From Candidatus Kryptonium thompsonii (lineage in GTDB: Bacteria > Bacteroidota > Ignavibacteria > Kryptoniales > Kryptoniaceae), in contig LDXX01000003.1 of assembly GCA_001442925.1 (NCBI GenBank), positions 278,559-342,558 of the forward strand: a stretch of DNA of 64,000 nucleotides, written 5' to 3'. A program made the translations under genes and the position numbers. The notes beneath the pieces were generated by a model, which saw nothing but the letters and a program-made list of their open reading frames with translations, was not told where the DNA came from and did no database searches. Of this stretch, positions 36,582 through 45,097 are shown one piece after another (within the stretch, counting starts at the first letter, position 1; each line of letters begins with the position of its first letter).

Positions 36582-36767
36582 TTATTTTTCCTTTTCCACT
36601 GCTAATTTTCCTATACCATAAGCTATTGCAAATAGTAAACATGTTTGAGCGAAGTTATGCCATGTAGCATTGGCGAAGATAATAGTATGCCCCAGTATCT
36701 TTCCGAGCAACCCAATTATCAAACTTATGATAGCAACTACCACCCCTGCTAAAACTATCCTATTCAT
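36582..36767 (-). CDS. Small two-helix membrane protein
   Basis: A 61-residue protein of two predicted membrane helices (VLAGVVVAIISLIIGLLGKIL and FAQTCLLFAIAYGIGKLA) separated by a short polar loop with His residues, ending in a charged EKEK tail. It is almost certainly real: AGGAGGAGG stands directly before the ATG, one of the strongest ribosome sites in the window. No family is recognised. It is divergent from the sensor kinase operon and shares its regulatory gap. Confidence 0.75.
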   Translation of the reverse strand: MNRIVLAGVVVAIISLIIGLLGKILGHTIIFANATWHNFAQTCLLFAIAYGIGKLAVEKEK

Positions 36768-36860
36768 AACCTCCTCCTGTTTTAGGTTTTTGTTTCACTA
36801 AAAGTTAAGAAATAAAGATAACACTGTCAATAGGTTTTAGATTAACTCTTTAATGGCTGA

Positions 36861-36872
36861 GGCAATATTGCC
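36861..36872. promoter_or_regulatory. Perfect palindrome GGCAATATTGCC
   Basis: This 12-base perfect palindrome lies about 70-80 bases upstream of the -24 box of the sigma-54-like promoter before the histidine kinase. The position suits an activator or repressor binding site. Confidence 0.4.
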
Positions 36873-36873
36873 A

Positions 36874-36901
36874 CAATTGTGACAAAAATATGTCACGATT
36901 G
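36874..36901. promoter_or_regulatory. Long dyad, arms CAATTGTGACA and TGTCACGATTG
   Basis: Eleven-base arms with one mismatch surround a six-base centre (AAAATA). The core is GTGACA-N6-TGTCAC. Its centre is ~50-55 bases before the -24 box at 36940, as expected for an enhancer of a sigma-54 activator; the neighbouring NtrC-type regulator is the obvious candidate. The spacing does not match a standard CRP/FNR site. Confidence 0.5.
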
Positions 36902-36939
36902 GGCAAAGAAAGGCATTAATTTACAATTGATTTAGATAT

Positions 36940-36955
36940 TGGCAAAGTTTTTGTG
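36940..36955 (+). promoter_or_regulatory. Sigma-54-like promoter before the kinase/regulator operon
   Basis: TGGCAAAGTTTTTGTG places TGGCA (-24) and TTG (-12) at the correct spacing of the YTGGCACGrNNNTTGCW consensus; only the final GC is lost. The kinase ATG is 36 bases downstream. Confidence 0.5.
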
Positions 36956-36990
36956 ATTAGATTTATCAAAAAACATAAGGACCTTGTGAT

Positions 36991-38187
36991 ATGCCTTTTT
37001 CAAACTTAGTCGATAAGGATTTGCTATTTAAAATACTTGATGCTATTGATGAAGGAATAATTTTTGTTGATGAAGAAGGGCGAATGCTTTATATGAACAA
37101 ATCGGCTGAGAAATATAGGAACATAAAAAATGAAGAACGACTTGGCACTTCCGTTGTAATGTGTCATCCTGAATCTATTCATAGTAAAGTGCTTGAGGTT
37201 CTCGAAAATTTTAAAAAAGGGATCGTGACCAAAAGGCATAAAATCGTGCACGCAAATGGGAGATATTACGAAAATATTTATAATGTTGTTCATGATGACA
37301 ACGGCAAATACATAGGCTTGGTTTTAGAAACGAGGGATATAACCGAAAAGTTTATGCTTGAGAGAGAGCTGAAAAAGATGAATGAGGAACTTGAGAGAAA
37401 GGTAAAAGAAAGAACAGAAGAAATAAGGATGGCGTATGAGCAGTTAAGGAGGGCGCAGGAAGTTTTGATGCAAGTTGAGAAGATGACTTCAATTGGGAGA
37501 TTTGTTGCAGGTCTTGCCCATGAAATAAATAATCCGCTTGACGGGATACAAAATTGCATAAGAGCAGTTCTTGCTGAGCCAGATAATAAGCAGAAACTGC
37601 GTGAATTTTTAGGTCTTGCACTTGAGGGTTTGGATAGAATTGAGCTTATTGTTAGACGGTTGCTTGACTACGCTAAACCTCATATTTTTGAAAGGATTGA
37701 TTTAAATATAAACGATATCATTGAGGATGCCCTTGCAATAGCTCAATTTAGGATAAAGGATAAAAAGATAGAGGTTGAAGAAAATCTTAGTGATGAGGAA
37801 TTGATAGTTGTGGGTGACTTTCATTACCTTGAACAAGTTTTCGCAAATATAATTTTTAATGCTATTGATGCTGTTAACTTCAACGGTAAAATTGAAATAG
37901 AAACATTTGGTGATGATAAAAGTGTATTTGTTAAGATAAAGGACAATGGCTGTGGAATACCTGAAAGCATATTGAATAAAATTTTCGATCCTTTCTTTAC
38001 AACGAAGCCTAACGGTACAGGATTAGGACTTTATCTAAGTTATAATGTTGTTTCAAGTCATGGTGGGAGGATTGAAGTTAAGAGTAAGGTCGGTGAGGGA
38101 AGTACTTTCACCGTTATACTTCCAAGAAAAATTTTAGACGAAAATAAACAAGGTGAAAATGTAAAGTATGAAAGTAGTTATTATTGA
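36991..38187 (+). CDS. Cytosolic PAS-domain sensor histidine kinase
   Basis: The 398-residue kinase lacks membrane segments, so it senses an internal signal. A PAS domain (residues 10-118) contains a CHPESIHSKVLEVLENFKKG stretch, a pattern seen in PAS domains linked to redox or gas sensing. A coiled coil follows, then HisKA with phospho-His177 (GLAHEINNPLDG) and HATPase_c (N box NIIFNAIDAV, DNGCGIP, GTGLGLYL). It overlaps its sigma-54 regulator by 20 bases. Context suggests control of the nitrate-respiration genes downstream. Confidence 0.93.
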   Translation: MPFSNLVDKDLLFKILDAIDEGIIFVDEEGRMLYMNKSAEKYRNIKNEERLGTSVVMCHPESIHSKVLEVLENFKKGIVTKRHKIVHANGRYYENIYNVVHDDNGKYIGLVLETRDITEKFMLERELKKMNEELERKVKERTEEIRMAYEQLRRAQEVLMQVEKMTSIGRFVAGLAHEINNPLDGIQNCIRAVLAEPDNKQKLREFLGLALEGLDRIELIVRRLLDYAKPHIFERIDLNINDIIEDALAIAQFRIKDKKIEVEENLSDEELIVVGDFHYLEQVFANIIFNAIDAVNFNGKIEIETFGDDKSVFVKIKDNGCGIPESILNKIFDPFFTTKPNGTGLGLYLSYNVVSSHGGRIEVKSKVGEGSTFTVILPRKILDENKQGENVKYESSYY

Positions 38188-39514
38188 GGATGAAAAAATA
38201 AAAAGAATAACATTAAGAGATGCGTTGCTCAAGGAGGGATATGAAGTTGTTGATTTTGAGTCGCCGATTTTTGCGGTAAATTACATTGAGCAAAATGATG
38301 TTGATGTAGTTGTTACTGATATTCGCTTACCTGATATGGATGGAATGGAAGTTTTAAAAATTATCAAGAAGATCAACCCCAATATAATGGTCATAATGAT
38401 AACAGCTTATGGAACTATAGAAAATGCTGTTGAGGCGATGAAGCTTGGTGCATACGATTATATCACCAAACCTTTCTCTTCAGAAAGATTGATTATGATT
38501 TTAAAGAAGATCGAAAAATATAAAGAACTTGAGAAAGAGAACATAGAACTTAAAAAACGCCTTGATGAAAGATATTCATTCTCTAATATCGTTGGTAAAT
38601 CAAAAGCCATGCAGAATATATACTCCCAAATAGAGATAGTAGCTCAAAGTGATGCAACAGTATTAATAATTGGGGAAAGTGGTACTGGAAAAGATTTGGT
38701 CGCAAATGCGATTCATCAATTAAGCCCAAGAAAAAATAAACCGTTTGTTAAATTAAGTTGTGCGTCTTTGCCTGAAACTTTACTTGAAACTGAACTATTT
38801 GGCCACGAAAAAGGTGCTTTCACTGGAGCTATAAAAGAGCGAAAGGGAAAATTTGAATGTGCAAATGGTGGAACTTTGTTTTTAGACGATGTTGATGATA
38901 TTCCCTTAAGTTCTCAGGTAAAATTGCTAAATGTCATTCAAGAGAAAAGATTCGAACGGATAGGCGGAAATGAGAGTATAAAAGTTGATGTGAGGTTGAT
39001 ATGTGCAAGTAAGGTTGATTTGTTCAATCTTGTGAAGTTGGGAAAATTCAGAGAGGATTTATACTACAGGATGAGCGTTATACCAATAAAAATTCCACCC
39101 CTAAGAGAGCGCAGGGAAGATATCCCATTGCTGATAGAGCATTTCTTAAATAAATTTGGAAGACCAGAGTTGAAGTTTACCCCTGAAGCGATGGAAGCAA
39201 TGATTGCATACGAATGGCCTGGCAATGTAAGGCAGCTTGAGAATATAGTACAGCGAATTGTGGTCTTAACGAAAGGAAATGTTGTCACAAGGGAGGCGCT
39301 ACCCAGTGAAATTACTGGGGCGATAAGGTCAGGTATTGATAACATTTGGAACAAGGAAAAGATAGATCTGGAAAAAGTGTTAGCTGATTTTGAGCAACGT
39401 GCATTAAGATGGGCTCTTGAAAAATCTGGGTATAACCAAACAAAAGCTGCAGAGATACTAAATCTCAAAAGGACAACCTTAAGAGAGAAAATGAAAAAAT
39501 ACGGTTTGATATAG
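38168..39514 (+). CDS. Sigma-54-dependent NtrC-family response regulator
   Basis: The 448-residue regulator has a receiver domain with phospho-Asp51 ([14 protein letters not shown]), an AAA+ domain with Walker A GESGTGKD (169-176), the sigma-54 contact loop GAFTGA (216-221), Walker B (TLFLDDVDD), and a C-terminal Fis-type HTH ([20 protein letters not shown]). It remodels sigma-54 RNA polymerase. Sigma-54-like promoters lie before its own operon (36940) and the porin/nap operon (39622), a coherent regulon. Confidence 0.95.
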   Translation: MKVVIIEDEKIKRITLRDALLKEGYEVVDFESPIFAVNYIEQNDVDVVVTDIRLPDMDGMEVLKIIKKINPNIMVIMITAYGTIENAVEAMKLGAYDYITKPFSSERLIMILKKIEKYKELEKENIELKKRLDERYSFSNIVGKSKAMQNIYSQIEIVAQSDATVLIIGESGTGKDLVANAIHQLSPRKNKPFVKLSCASLPETLLETELFGHEKGAFTGAIKERKGKFECANGGTLFLDDVDDIPLSSQVKLLNVIQEKRFERIGGNESIKVDVRLICASKVDLFNLVKLGKFREDLYYRMSVIPIKIPPLRERREDIPLLIEHFLNKFGRPELKFTPEAMEAMIAYEWPGNVRQLENIVQRIVVLTKGNVVTREALPSEITGAIRSGIDNIWNKEKIDLEKVLADFEQRALRWALEKSGYNQTKAAEILNLKRTTLREKMKKYGLI

Positions 39515-39535
39515 AGCCTACCCCCCTTTAAAAAG

Positions 39536-39558
39536 TGTCAAAAATTTGTAAGCTGACG
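39536..39558. promoter_or_regulatory. Weak dyad TGTCA-N13-TGACG
   Basis: An imperfect inverted repeat sits ~65-85 bases before the -24 box at 39622, a likely position for a regulator site. It shares TGTCA/TGACG half-sites with the kinase-operon dyad but in the opposite arrangement, so the match is weak. Confidence 0.25.
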
Positions 39559-39621
39559 ATTTTCCGACGCTTTCCCGCCACTTGAATTATTAATTTTTTC
39601 AAAATTAGTGGGTTAATTCCA

Positions 39622-39637
39622 TGGCATAAATTTTGAT
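39622..39637 (+). promoter_or_regulatory. Sigma-54-like promoter before the porin/nap operon
   Basis: TGGCATAAATTTTGAT aligns with the -24/-12 consensus: TGGCA, six bases, then TTG at the exact spacing. The porin ATG lies 44 bases downstream and the sigma-54 activator gene ends ~107 bases upstream. Confidence 0.55.
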
Positions 39638-39680
39638 AAAAGAGTTTATTGATTTTTAGAAAACAAAAAAGAGTTCTCAA

Positions 39681-41162
39681 ATGGAAAGGCGAACATTTTA
39701 CTTAATTGTTTTAACGATTTTCCTAAGTGTAGTCACATTCTCACAGGTTAAAATTACCGATAATTTAACTCTTAACCTGAATGGAACTTTTAACACATGG
39801 TTTCAGTATCAACAAGATTTTTGGTTTGGTAAGGGGACTTACAATGATGCCTATATTGTGCAGATGCTAAGGTTTAGGCCGGAAATTTCGTATAAGGGTG
39901 ATGTTAAAATTATAACAAGATTTGATATGGCTCAAGGATGGTGGGGGGTTGATAATGAGCCACCTCTGAGGAAAGTCTATGGTGGAAAAAGTGCAAGCTT
40001 ATTGTATAACAATAAGGACGTTCATTATCTATTTCATGTTGACCAGGCATATGTTTGGTTCAGGGTTCCGGCGTTGAAGACAGCTTTCTCCGTTGGTAGA
40101 ATGCAGTGGCTCGTTGGGAACAGGATACTGATTGATAATAACTACGATGGTGTGCAAGCAGATATTTCGGTGGGGGATGGAGTTTTAAAACTTGGGTGGG
40201 CGAAAGTAAATGAAGGCGTTGATGCTTTGAGTGATGCTGATAGTGTGGCAAGCGATTACAATAACAGTTGGGATGCAAGGGATGCCGATCTTTATCTTGC
40301 GAATTATTCTAAAGCATTAAAATTTGGCAATACGAAACTTGATATTTATACTTTTTACTACATTGACCGATCAACGAGGGATGGAAATGCTTATATCCCC
40401 AACCTCTTGGATTATAAGAAAGTAAGATTTTCACCTCAGATAACGAATCTTTTTGGAATAGGGGTAGCTGGAAGTTCCAAATTTGGTAAGTTGTCGCTTG
40501 ATTATGAAGTAAACTATCTAAAGGGGAAGGATAAAATTAATAACGCTAATTATGGGCCAACTTTTGATGTTGATATTAACAATGGGGATATTGATGGTGG
40601 TAATATTTATTTGAAGGGTGTTTACTCTGCGACTGACAAAGTTAAGCCAGGTTTTATTCTTGGTGTTGGTTCTGGGGATCCTGATGGTCCATGGGGTGGG
40701 AAAGGTAATGTTACGAAGTTGAGAACAGCTGGATTTTTCTATATTACAGAGGTTTGGGAAGATTCAATTATGCCAGATGAGGAAGGTATAACACCGCAAG
40801 GACTTGGTGCACCAAATGTGCGAGGTTATCGCGAACTTGAAAACACAATAATTGGTCAAGCCAATTTAACGTTTATTCCATTTACTAATTTGAGCTTGTT
40901 TGTCTCTTATTCGTACATAAGGGCGAATAAACCAATTTATGCTTGGGATGCAGCGGGTCCCAAACCTAACCTTTCAGCTAAAGACCTTGGATGGGAGGTT
41001 GATTTTAAGGCTGATTATAAGATGCATGATGGCAAAGTTATATTAACACTGAGGGGTGGCTATTTCAAACCAGGGAAAGCAGCGGGTTATCTCATCAATG
41101 GAACTGATGAATATAAAAAGGCAGCATGGGAATTGAAAGGCGAAGTTTGGTTTAACTTCTAA
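39681..41162 (+). CDS. Outer-membrane porin-like beta-barrel
   Basis: The 493-residue protein has a signal peptide (MERRTFYLIVLTIFLSVVTFSQ) and then a large set of amphipathic strands with aromatic girdles (FNTWFQYQQDFWFG, VQMLRFRPEISYKGDVKI, AYVWFRVPALKTAFSVGRMQW) and a final strand ending VWFNF. This is the pattern of a 16-18-stranded porin of the alginate-export/OprB-like type. As first gene after the sigma-54-like promoter and just ahead of the respiratory genes, it may admit nitrate or another anionic substrate; that is inference. Confidence 0.8.
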   Translation: MERRTFYLIVLTIFLSVVTFSQVKITDNLTLNLNGTFNTWFQYQQDFWFGKGTYNDAYIVQMLRFRPEISYKGDVKIITRFDMAQGWWGVDNEPPLRKVYGGKSASLLYNNKDVHYLFHVDQAYVWFRVPALKTAFSVGRMQWLVGNRILIDNNYDGVQADISVGDGVLKLGWAKVNEGVDALSDADSVASDYNNSWDARDADLYLANYSKALKFGNTKLDIYTFYYIDRSTRDGNAYIPNLLDYKKVRFSPQITNLFGIGVAGSSKFGKLSLDYEVNYLKGKDKINNANYGPTFDVDINNGDIDGGNIYLKGVYSATDKVKPGFILGVGSGDPDGPWGGKGNVTKLRTAGFFYITEVWEDSIMPDEEGITPQGLGAPNVRGYRELENTIIGQANLTFIPFTNLSLFVSYSYIRANKPIYAWDAAGPKPNLSAKDLGWEVDFKADYKMHDGKVILTLRGGYFKPGKAAGYLINGTDEYKKAAWELKGEVWFNF

Positions 41163-41172
41163 TTTTTTAACG

Positions 41173-41198
41173 CCCTGGCTTTTAAGCCAGGGTTCTTT
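41173..41198 (+). terminator. Hairpin between porin and respiratory genes
   Basis: CCCTGGCT (41173-41180), loop TTTA, AGCCAGGG (41185-41192), then TTCTTTT. As the next gene starts only ~30 bases later on the same strand, it probably works as a partial terminator, giving more porin than downstream message. Confidence 0.75.
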
Positions 41199-41223
41199 TA
41201 TGAAAATTAAAAAGAGGTTAGCG

Positions 41224-41736
41224 ATGAAAAATGGAATTTTAGTTTTGACAGTGGCAGTAATAATTCTTTCTGTAGCAAATTTAGTCTTAAATAAGGATGA
41301 TATTTACGCTCATTCAAATGGGGTTCCGTCTTTTGAATGTGACGAATGTCATTCGGGGGCTGAGGATAAAAATATTGAAATCCTACTTAAGGGTGTGCCT
41401 GAATCTTACATTAGCAATAAAACTTATAGTTTGAGCCTCGAAATTAATAGTGATGTAATTAGTGAAGGAGAATACGCGGGTGGATTTGCGCTTAGTGTAT
41501 CTGGGGGTAAACTCATTGTCGAAGATAGGAAAAACACTCAAATCTCTGAGAATTACTTAACTCACACTATTGATGGTAGTAAACTTAGGGAGTGGAAATT
41601 CAAGTGGGTTGCCCCAGCGCAAAAAGGAGTTGGTGAGGTTGAGTTTACAATTATGGCGGTTGCAGCAAATGGAGATTATTCACCCAATGGTGATGTTGTC
41701 GGGGTTGAAACTTTTAAAGTTAAACCCAAAAAATAA
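41224..41736 (+). CDS. Mono-heme c-type protein with Reeler-like domain
   Basis: I use ATG 41224 (170 residues) because AGAGG precedes it and it begins a membrane/signal helix (ILVLTVAVIILSVANLVL); an upstream in-frame ATG at 41200 lies on the terminator tail. Right after the helix is a c-heme motif CDECH with surrounding HSNGVPSFE, followed by a ~110-residue beta domain (TYSLSLEINS, GGFALSVSGGKL, WKFKWVAPAQKGVGEVEFTIMAVAANGD) like Reeler/choice-anchor-V domains. The pairing suggests an electron carrier or docking protein for the Nap complex, in place of NapB. Function not established. Confidence 0.7.
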   Translation: MKNGILVLTVAVIILSVANLVLNKDDIYAHSNGVPSFECDECHSGAEDKNIEILLKGVPESYISNKTYSLSLEINSDVISEGEYAGGFALSVSGGKLIVEDRKNTQISENYLTHTIDGSKLREWKFKWVAPAQKGVGEVEFTIMAVAANGDYSPNGDVVGVETFKVKPKK

Positions 41737-41753
41737 AGGAGGGAAACGGTCCA

Positions 41754-44700
41754 ATGAGGATAACAAGAAGAGAGTTTTTAAAATTGAGTGCAATAGCTTC
41801 AGCTGCGCTTGCTGCTGAAATTTATATGCCTGACAAAATTTTCCCTCAAGCGAAGAATGTAAAGTCATTCCCAGCTGGTCCATGTAGATATTGTGCTGTT
41901 GGATGCACGACTATAGCTGAATGTGAAGTTGATGAAAAGGGTAACATACTTAAGGTTTTAGCAATAAAGGGCGATAAAAACAGCAGTGTTAACCGTGGGG
42001 TTTTGTGTACCAAGGGATTTTATCTGCACAAGGCGCTTGAATATCCAGGTAGACCTGTAAATCCTATGATTAGAAAAGAGTGGCTTAATCCTAAAACTGG
42101 GAAGCCAGATCTCTCAAATTCCCCAAGGGTTTTACAAGGTAAAACATCTAAAGACCCAGATGGTTTAAAGCCTTCTGAGATTGATTTGAAAGAGAATTTT
42201 GTTGAGATTTCATGGGAGGACGCAATTGAATTCGTCGCAAACGCTGTTGAGAAAGCTGTTAAGGAACATGGGAAATTTAGCGTTGCGTATTATGGAAGCG
42301 GTCAACTTGGAACGGAAGAAACACATATAATGAATAAAGTATTCAAGGGCGGTGGGTTGCTTGCGAATAACTCAATTGAGGGTCAACCAAGAACATGTAT
42401 GGCAAGCGCGGTTGTTGGTTATCTTTATACCTTTGGAAAAGATGAACCTTATGGAAGCCTTGATGATATTGATGTGCCAGATCCAGATTATAAAAAACAT
42501 GCAGATACATTTTTCATAATTGGGAGTAATATTGCAGAGGCTCATCCAATTATATTTAATAGAATAGCTGCTGTAAAGAGTAAAAACCCAGATAAAGTTA
42601 AGGTAATAATTGCTGATCCCAGAAAGACAAGATCAGGGGTGATAGGGGATATTTGGTTGCCCATTTCAAGTGGTAGAGATATTGCTTTGATAAATAGCAT
42701 GGCTTATGTGATAGCTTTTGAACTTGACAATGCAAAGTATGATCTCGAGAAAGGTGAAGTGAGCGCAAATTGGAAATATCTTGATAAAAAATTTATTTAC
42801 AGACATGTCAGCTTTGGGATTCATGAAGATGTTAAGAAGATTTGGATAAAAACAGAGTATGGAGGCGTAAGAGGAACAGCTTGGGATCTATCGTATACAA
42901 ATACTCCACGATCGGTTTATCCTGACCCAAAGAAAAAGTATAACTCTGAAGATGAAATTGAAAAAGACTTATGGAAAGGGTTTGCTATATTCTTAAGATT
43001 TCTTGAGGATTATAAGCCTGAGAAGGTTGCTGATGCAATATTTGAGGGAGAAAGCCCATTGATATATGACAGGACAAGTAAAACATGGAAGAAGATAAGT
43101 GGTCCTGAGGCGATCAGGATAGCAGCTAAATGGTTTGCTGAAGGATATGTTGTCACTTGCTGGACGATGGGTGTTAACCAGAAATTGCAAGGTAGTTGGG
43201 TAAATGCATCCTTACATATGCTTCATTTAATAACTGGTAAGGTTTGCAAACCTGGAAGACATTCGTTTAGCTTTACGGGTCAGCCAAATGCATGTGGCGG
43301 GATAAGAGCTCCAGGGGCACTTTGCCATGCACTTCCATATGGAAGGTTAGTAGCGAACCCGTTGCATAGAAGTGCGATTGAGGGTATTTGGAAAAATCGA
43401 CTTAGAGATTATCTGAAGAAGAAAGGTTATTCGGATGATCAAATTGAAGAGGAAACAAAGGAGATTGCAATTCATCCAATTCCAGGACCTCATACCGTTG
43501 AGATGTTTAGAAGGTATGGTGCGGGTCAGATTAAAGTTATGTTCATCTCAACTGTAAATCCAGGGCAGAGTTTACCATATGCATATCCGTATAGATTAGC
43601 GTGTGCTGGAGCAAGCAAAGGCGAGCCTTGGCCAATTACTATAACTCTTGAAGCATTTCCAACCTCATCAACTTTGGTATCTGACATTATTTTGCCTGCC
43701 GCAAGTTGGTACGAAAAAGAGTTTGTTTTCGGAAATCTTGAAAGAAGATATCAATTGGTTAAGCAAGTTGTTAGGTCAAAGGGCGGAGCGTTACCTGATT
43801 CGGTTATATTTGCCATGATAATGAGAAGATTAGAAGAGAAAGGCATCGTTCCGAAAGGTCATATATCTCAATTCTGGCCTGTTGACTATAGCGAGAAAGA
43901 ATGGTTGAAGAGAACTATCGTTGAAGCAAAAGAACCTCAGTGGATTAGAAAATTTACAGGGAATATATGGGATGAATTAAGGGAACTTTCGAAGGGAACT
44001 GGATACGAGTTCACCGGGATGCATAAAGAGTTGTTGTTAAACAGAAACTGGGGTTATAGAATTCCTATGCCTGAGGCATTTCACTCCGATGAGGGGATAA
44101 AGCAAAGATACTTAAAATATGAATCAAGAATTCAATATGCCTATCCATACGATCCTATAGTTGATCTTAGAACCAAAGCTTATTTAAGTAATCTTGAAAA
44201 ATTTAACCCTGTTTATAAGAGATGGGTTGAAAAAAATCTTGAGGAGGAAAAAGTAGACCATGAATATCACCGGGCTAATAATGTGCCTAATGGCTGGTAT
44301 GTTAGCTTCTATAATTCAAATGTATTTATACATGGCATGGTTGATGATCCGTCGGACCCAACCAAGAAAATTTTTGTGATTGATGGGCGCGCTATAGCCT
44401 GGGCGAATCCATGGTGGGCTTGCAAATGGGATGGCAAAAACTTTGTCAAATACAAAACAGTGGAAATTATCGAGAGGAAATTTAATCCGAAGAAAGTTGA
44501 GGTTAACTCAGCTGCTCCTTATGATGAAACTGCTAAGTATACCGTTAGTGTGATTGGTGACCCAGACAAGGAGTTAACAGCGTTGAAGTTGATAGCTCTT
44601 AGCCCAGGTGAGTTTCCGAACTTGAGGTGTGCATATAAGAAGCCCGATGGGACCGAGATAGTTATTTATGACACAAGCGAGTATAAGTATGGAGCCAGCA

Positions 44701-45092
44701 CAGGAAGAGTTCTTGAGCATTGGCATACGGGAACTATGACGGGTAGAGTTCCAGAGCTTATGAGAGCTGTGCCAGGAGCTTATGTTGAAATAAATTCTGA
44801 GCTTGCAAAGGAGCTTAAAATTAATGATGGTGATCCAGTTATTGTTGAAACACAACGGGGTAAAATTGAATTGAAAGCGAAGGTTCTCGATGTAACCAAA
44901 GCGACGGGAGGACCAAGGAAAGATTTCGTTTTCATCCCATGGTTTGATGAAAGAAAATTGATTAACATGATAATGCCTGACAGATTTGATCCATTTAGTT
45001 TCCAGCCAGATTATAAGATGTTTGCTGTGAAGCTCTATAAAGGAACTTTGCGTGTGAAGCAAGCACTACCAGATAAACCCGTTAAAACTTGA
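41754..45092 (+). CDS. napA: Periplasmic nitrate reductase-like molybdoprotein (enlarged NapA)
   Basis: The 1112-residue protein has a Tat signal (TRREFLKLSAIASAALAA), a [4Fe-4S] motif C44-x2-C47-x3-C51-x33-C85, and the NapA molybdenum-ligand stretch RTCMASAV (Cys215). Further NapA-only matches include WTMGVNQKLQGSW, FTGQPNACGG, DIILPAASWYEKE, EHWHTGTMTGRVPELMRA, and the tail FIPWFDERKL-FDPFSFQPDYKMFAVK. This sets it apart from formate dehydrogenases and arsenite oxidases. It is ~280 residues longer than typical NapA, with extra blocks near residues 325-430 and 760-950. Folding with Mo-bisMGD in the cytoplasm, export by Tat and nitrate reduction in the periplasm are expected. Confidence 0.9.
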   Translation: MRITRREFLKLSAIASAALAAEIYMPDKIFPQAKNVKSFPAGPCRYCAVGCTTIAECEVDEKGNILKVLAIKGDKNSSVNRGVLCTKGFYLHKALEYPGRPVNPMIRKEWLNPKTGKPDLSNSPRVLQGKTSKDPDGLKPSEIDLKENFVEISWEDAIEFVANAVEKAVKEHGKFSVAYYGSGQLGTEETHIMNKVFKGGGLLANNSIEGQPRTCMASAVVGYLYTFGKDEPYGSLDDIDVPDPDYKKHADTFFIIGSNIAEAHPIIFNRIAAVKSKNPDKVKVIIADPRKTRSGVIGDIWLPISSGRDIALINSMAYVIAFELDNAKYDLEKGEVSANWKYLDKKFIYRHVSFGIHEDVKKIWIKTEYGGVRGTAWDLSYTNTPRSVYPDPKKKYNSEDEIEKDLWKGFAIFLRFLEDYKPEKVADAIFEGESPLIYDRTSKTWKKISGPEAIRIAAKWFAEGYVVTCWTMGVNQKLQGSWVNASLHMLHLITGKVCKPGRHSFSFTGQPNACGGIRAPGALCHALPYGRLVANPLHRSAIEGIWKNRLRDYLKKKGYSDDQIEEETKEIAIHPIPGPHTVEMFRRYGAGQIKVMFISTVNPGQSLPYAYPYRLACAGASKGEPWPITITLEAFPTSSTLVSDIILPAASWYEKEFVFGNLERRYQLVKQVVRSKGGALPDSVIFAMIMRRLEEKGIVPKGHISQFWPVDYSEKEWLKRTIVEAKEPQWIRKFTGNIWDELRELSKGTGYEFTGMHKELLLNRNWGYRIPMPEAFHSDEGIKQRYLKYESRIQYAYPYDPIVDLRTKAYLSNLEKFNPVYKRWVEKNLEEEKVDHEYHRANNVPNGWYVSFYNSNVFIHGMVDDPSDPTKKIFVIDGRAIAWANPWWACKWDGKNFVKYKTVEIIERKFNPKKVEVNSAAPYDETAKYTVSVIGDPDKELTALKLIALSPGEFPNLRCAYKKPDGTEIVIYDTSEYKYGASTGRVLEHWHTGTMTGRVPELMRAVPGAYVEINSELAKELKINDGDPVIVETQRGKIELKAKVLDVTKATGGPRKDFVFIPWFDERKLINMIMPDRFDPFSFQPDYKMFAVKLYKGTLRVKQALPDKPVKT

Positions 45093-45097
45093 TCTTT

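Noticed and set aside
36874..36901. CRP/FNR site
   Set aside because: TGTGA and TCAC half-sites are ten bases apart here rather than the six required for CRP, and the FNR core TTGAT-N4-ATCAA is not present.
41754..45092. Formate dehydrogenase, arsenite oxidase or polysulfide reductase as identity of the large molybdoprotein
   Set aside because: The molybdenum-ligand stretch RTCMASAV, FTGQPNACGG and EHWHTGTMTGRVPELMR, together with NapG/H/D neighbours, fit NapA and not those enzymes.
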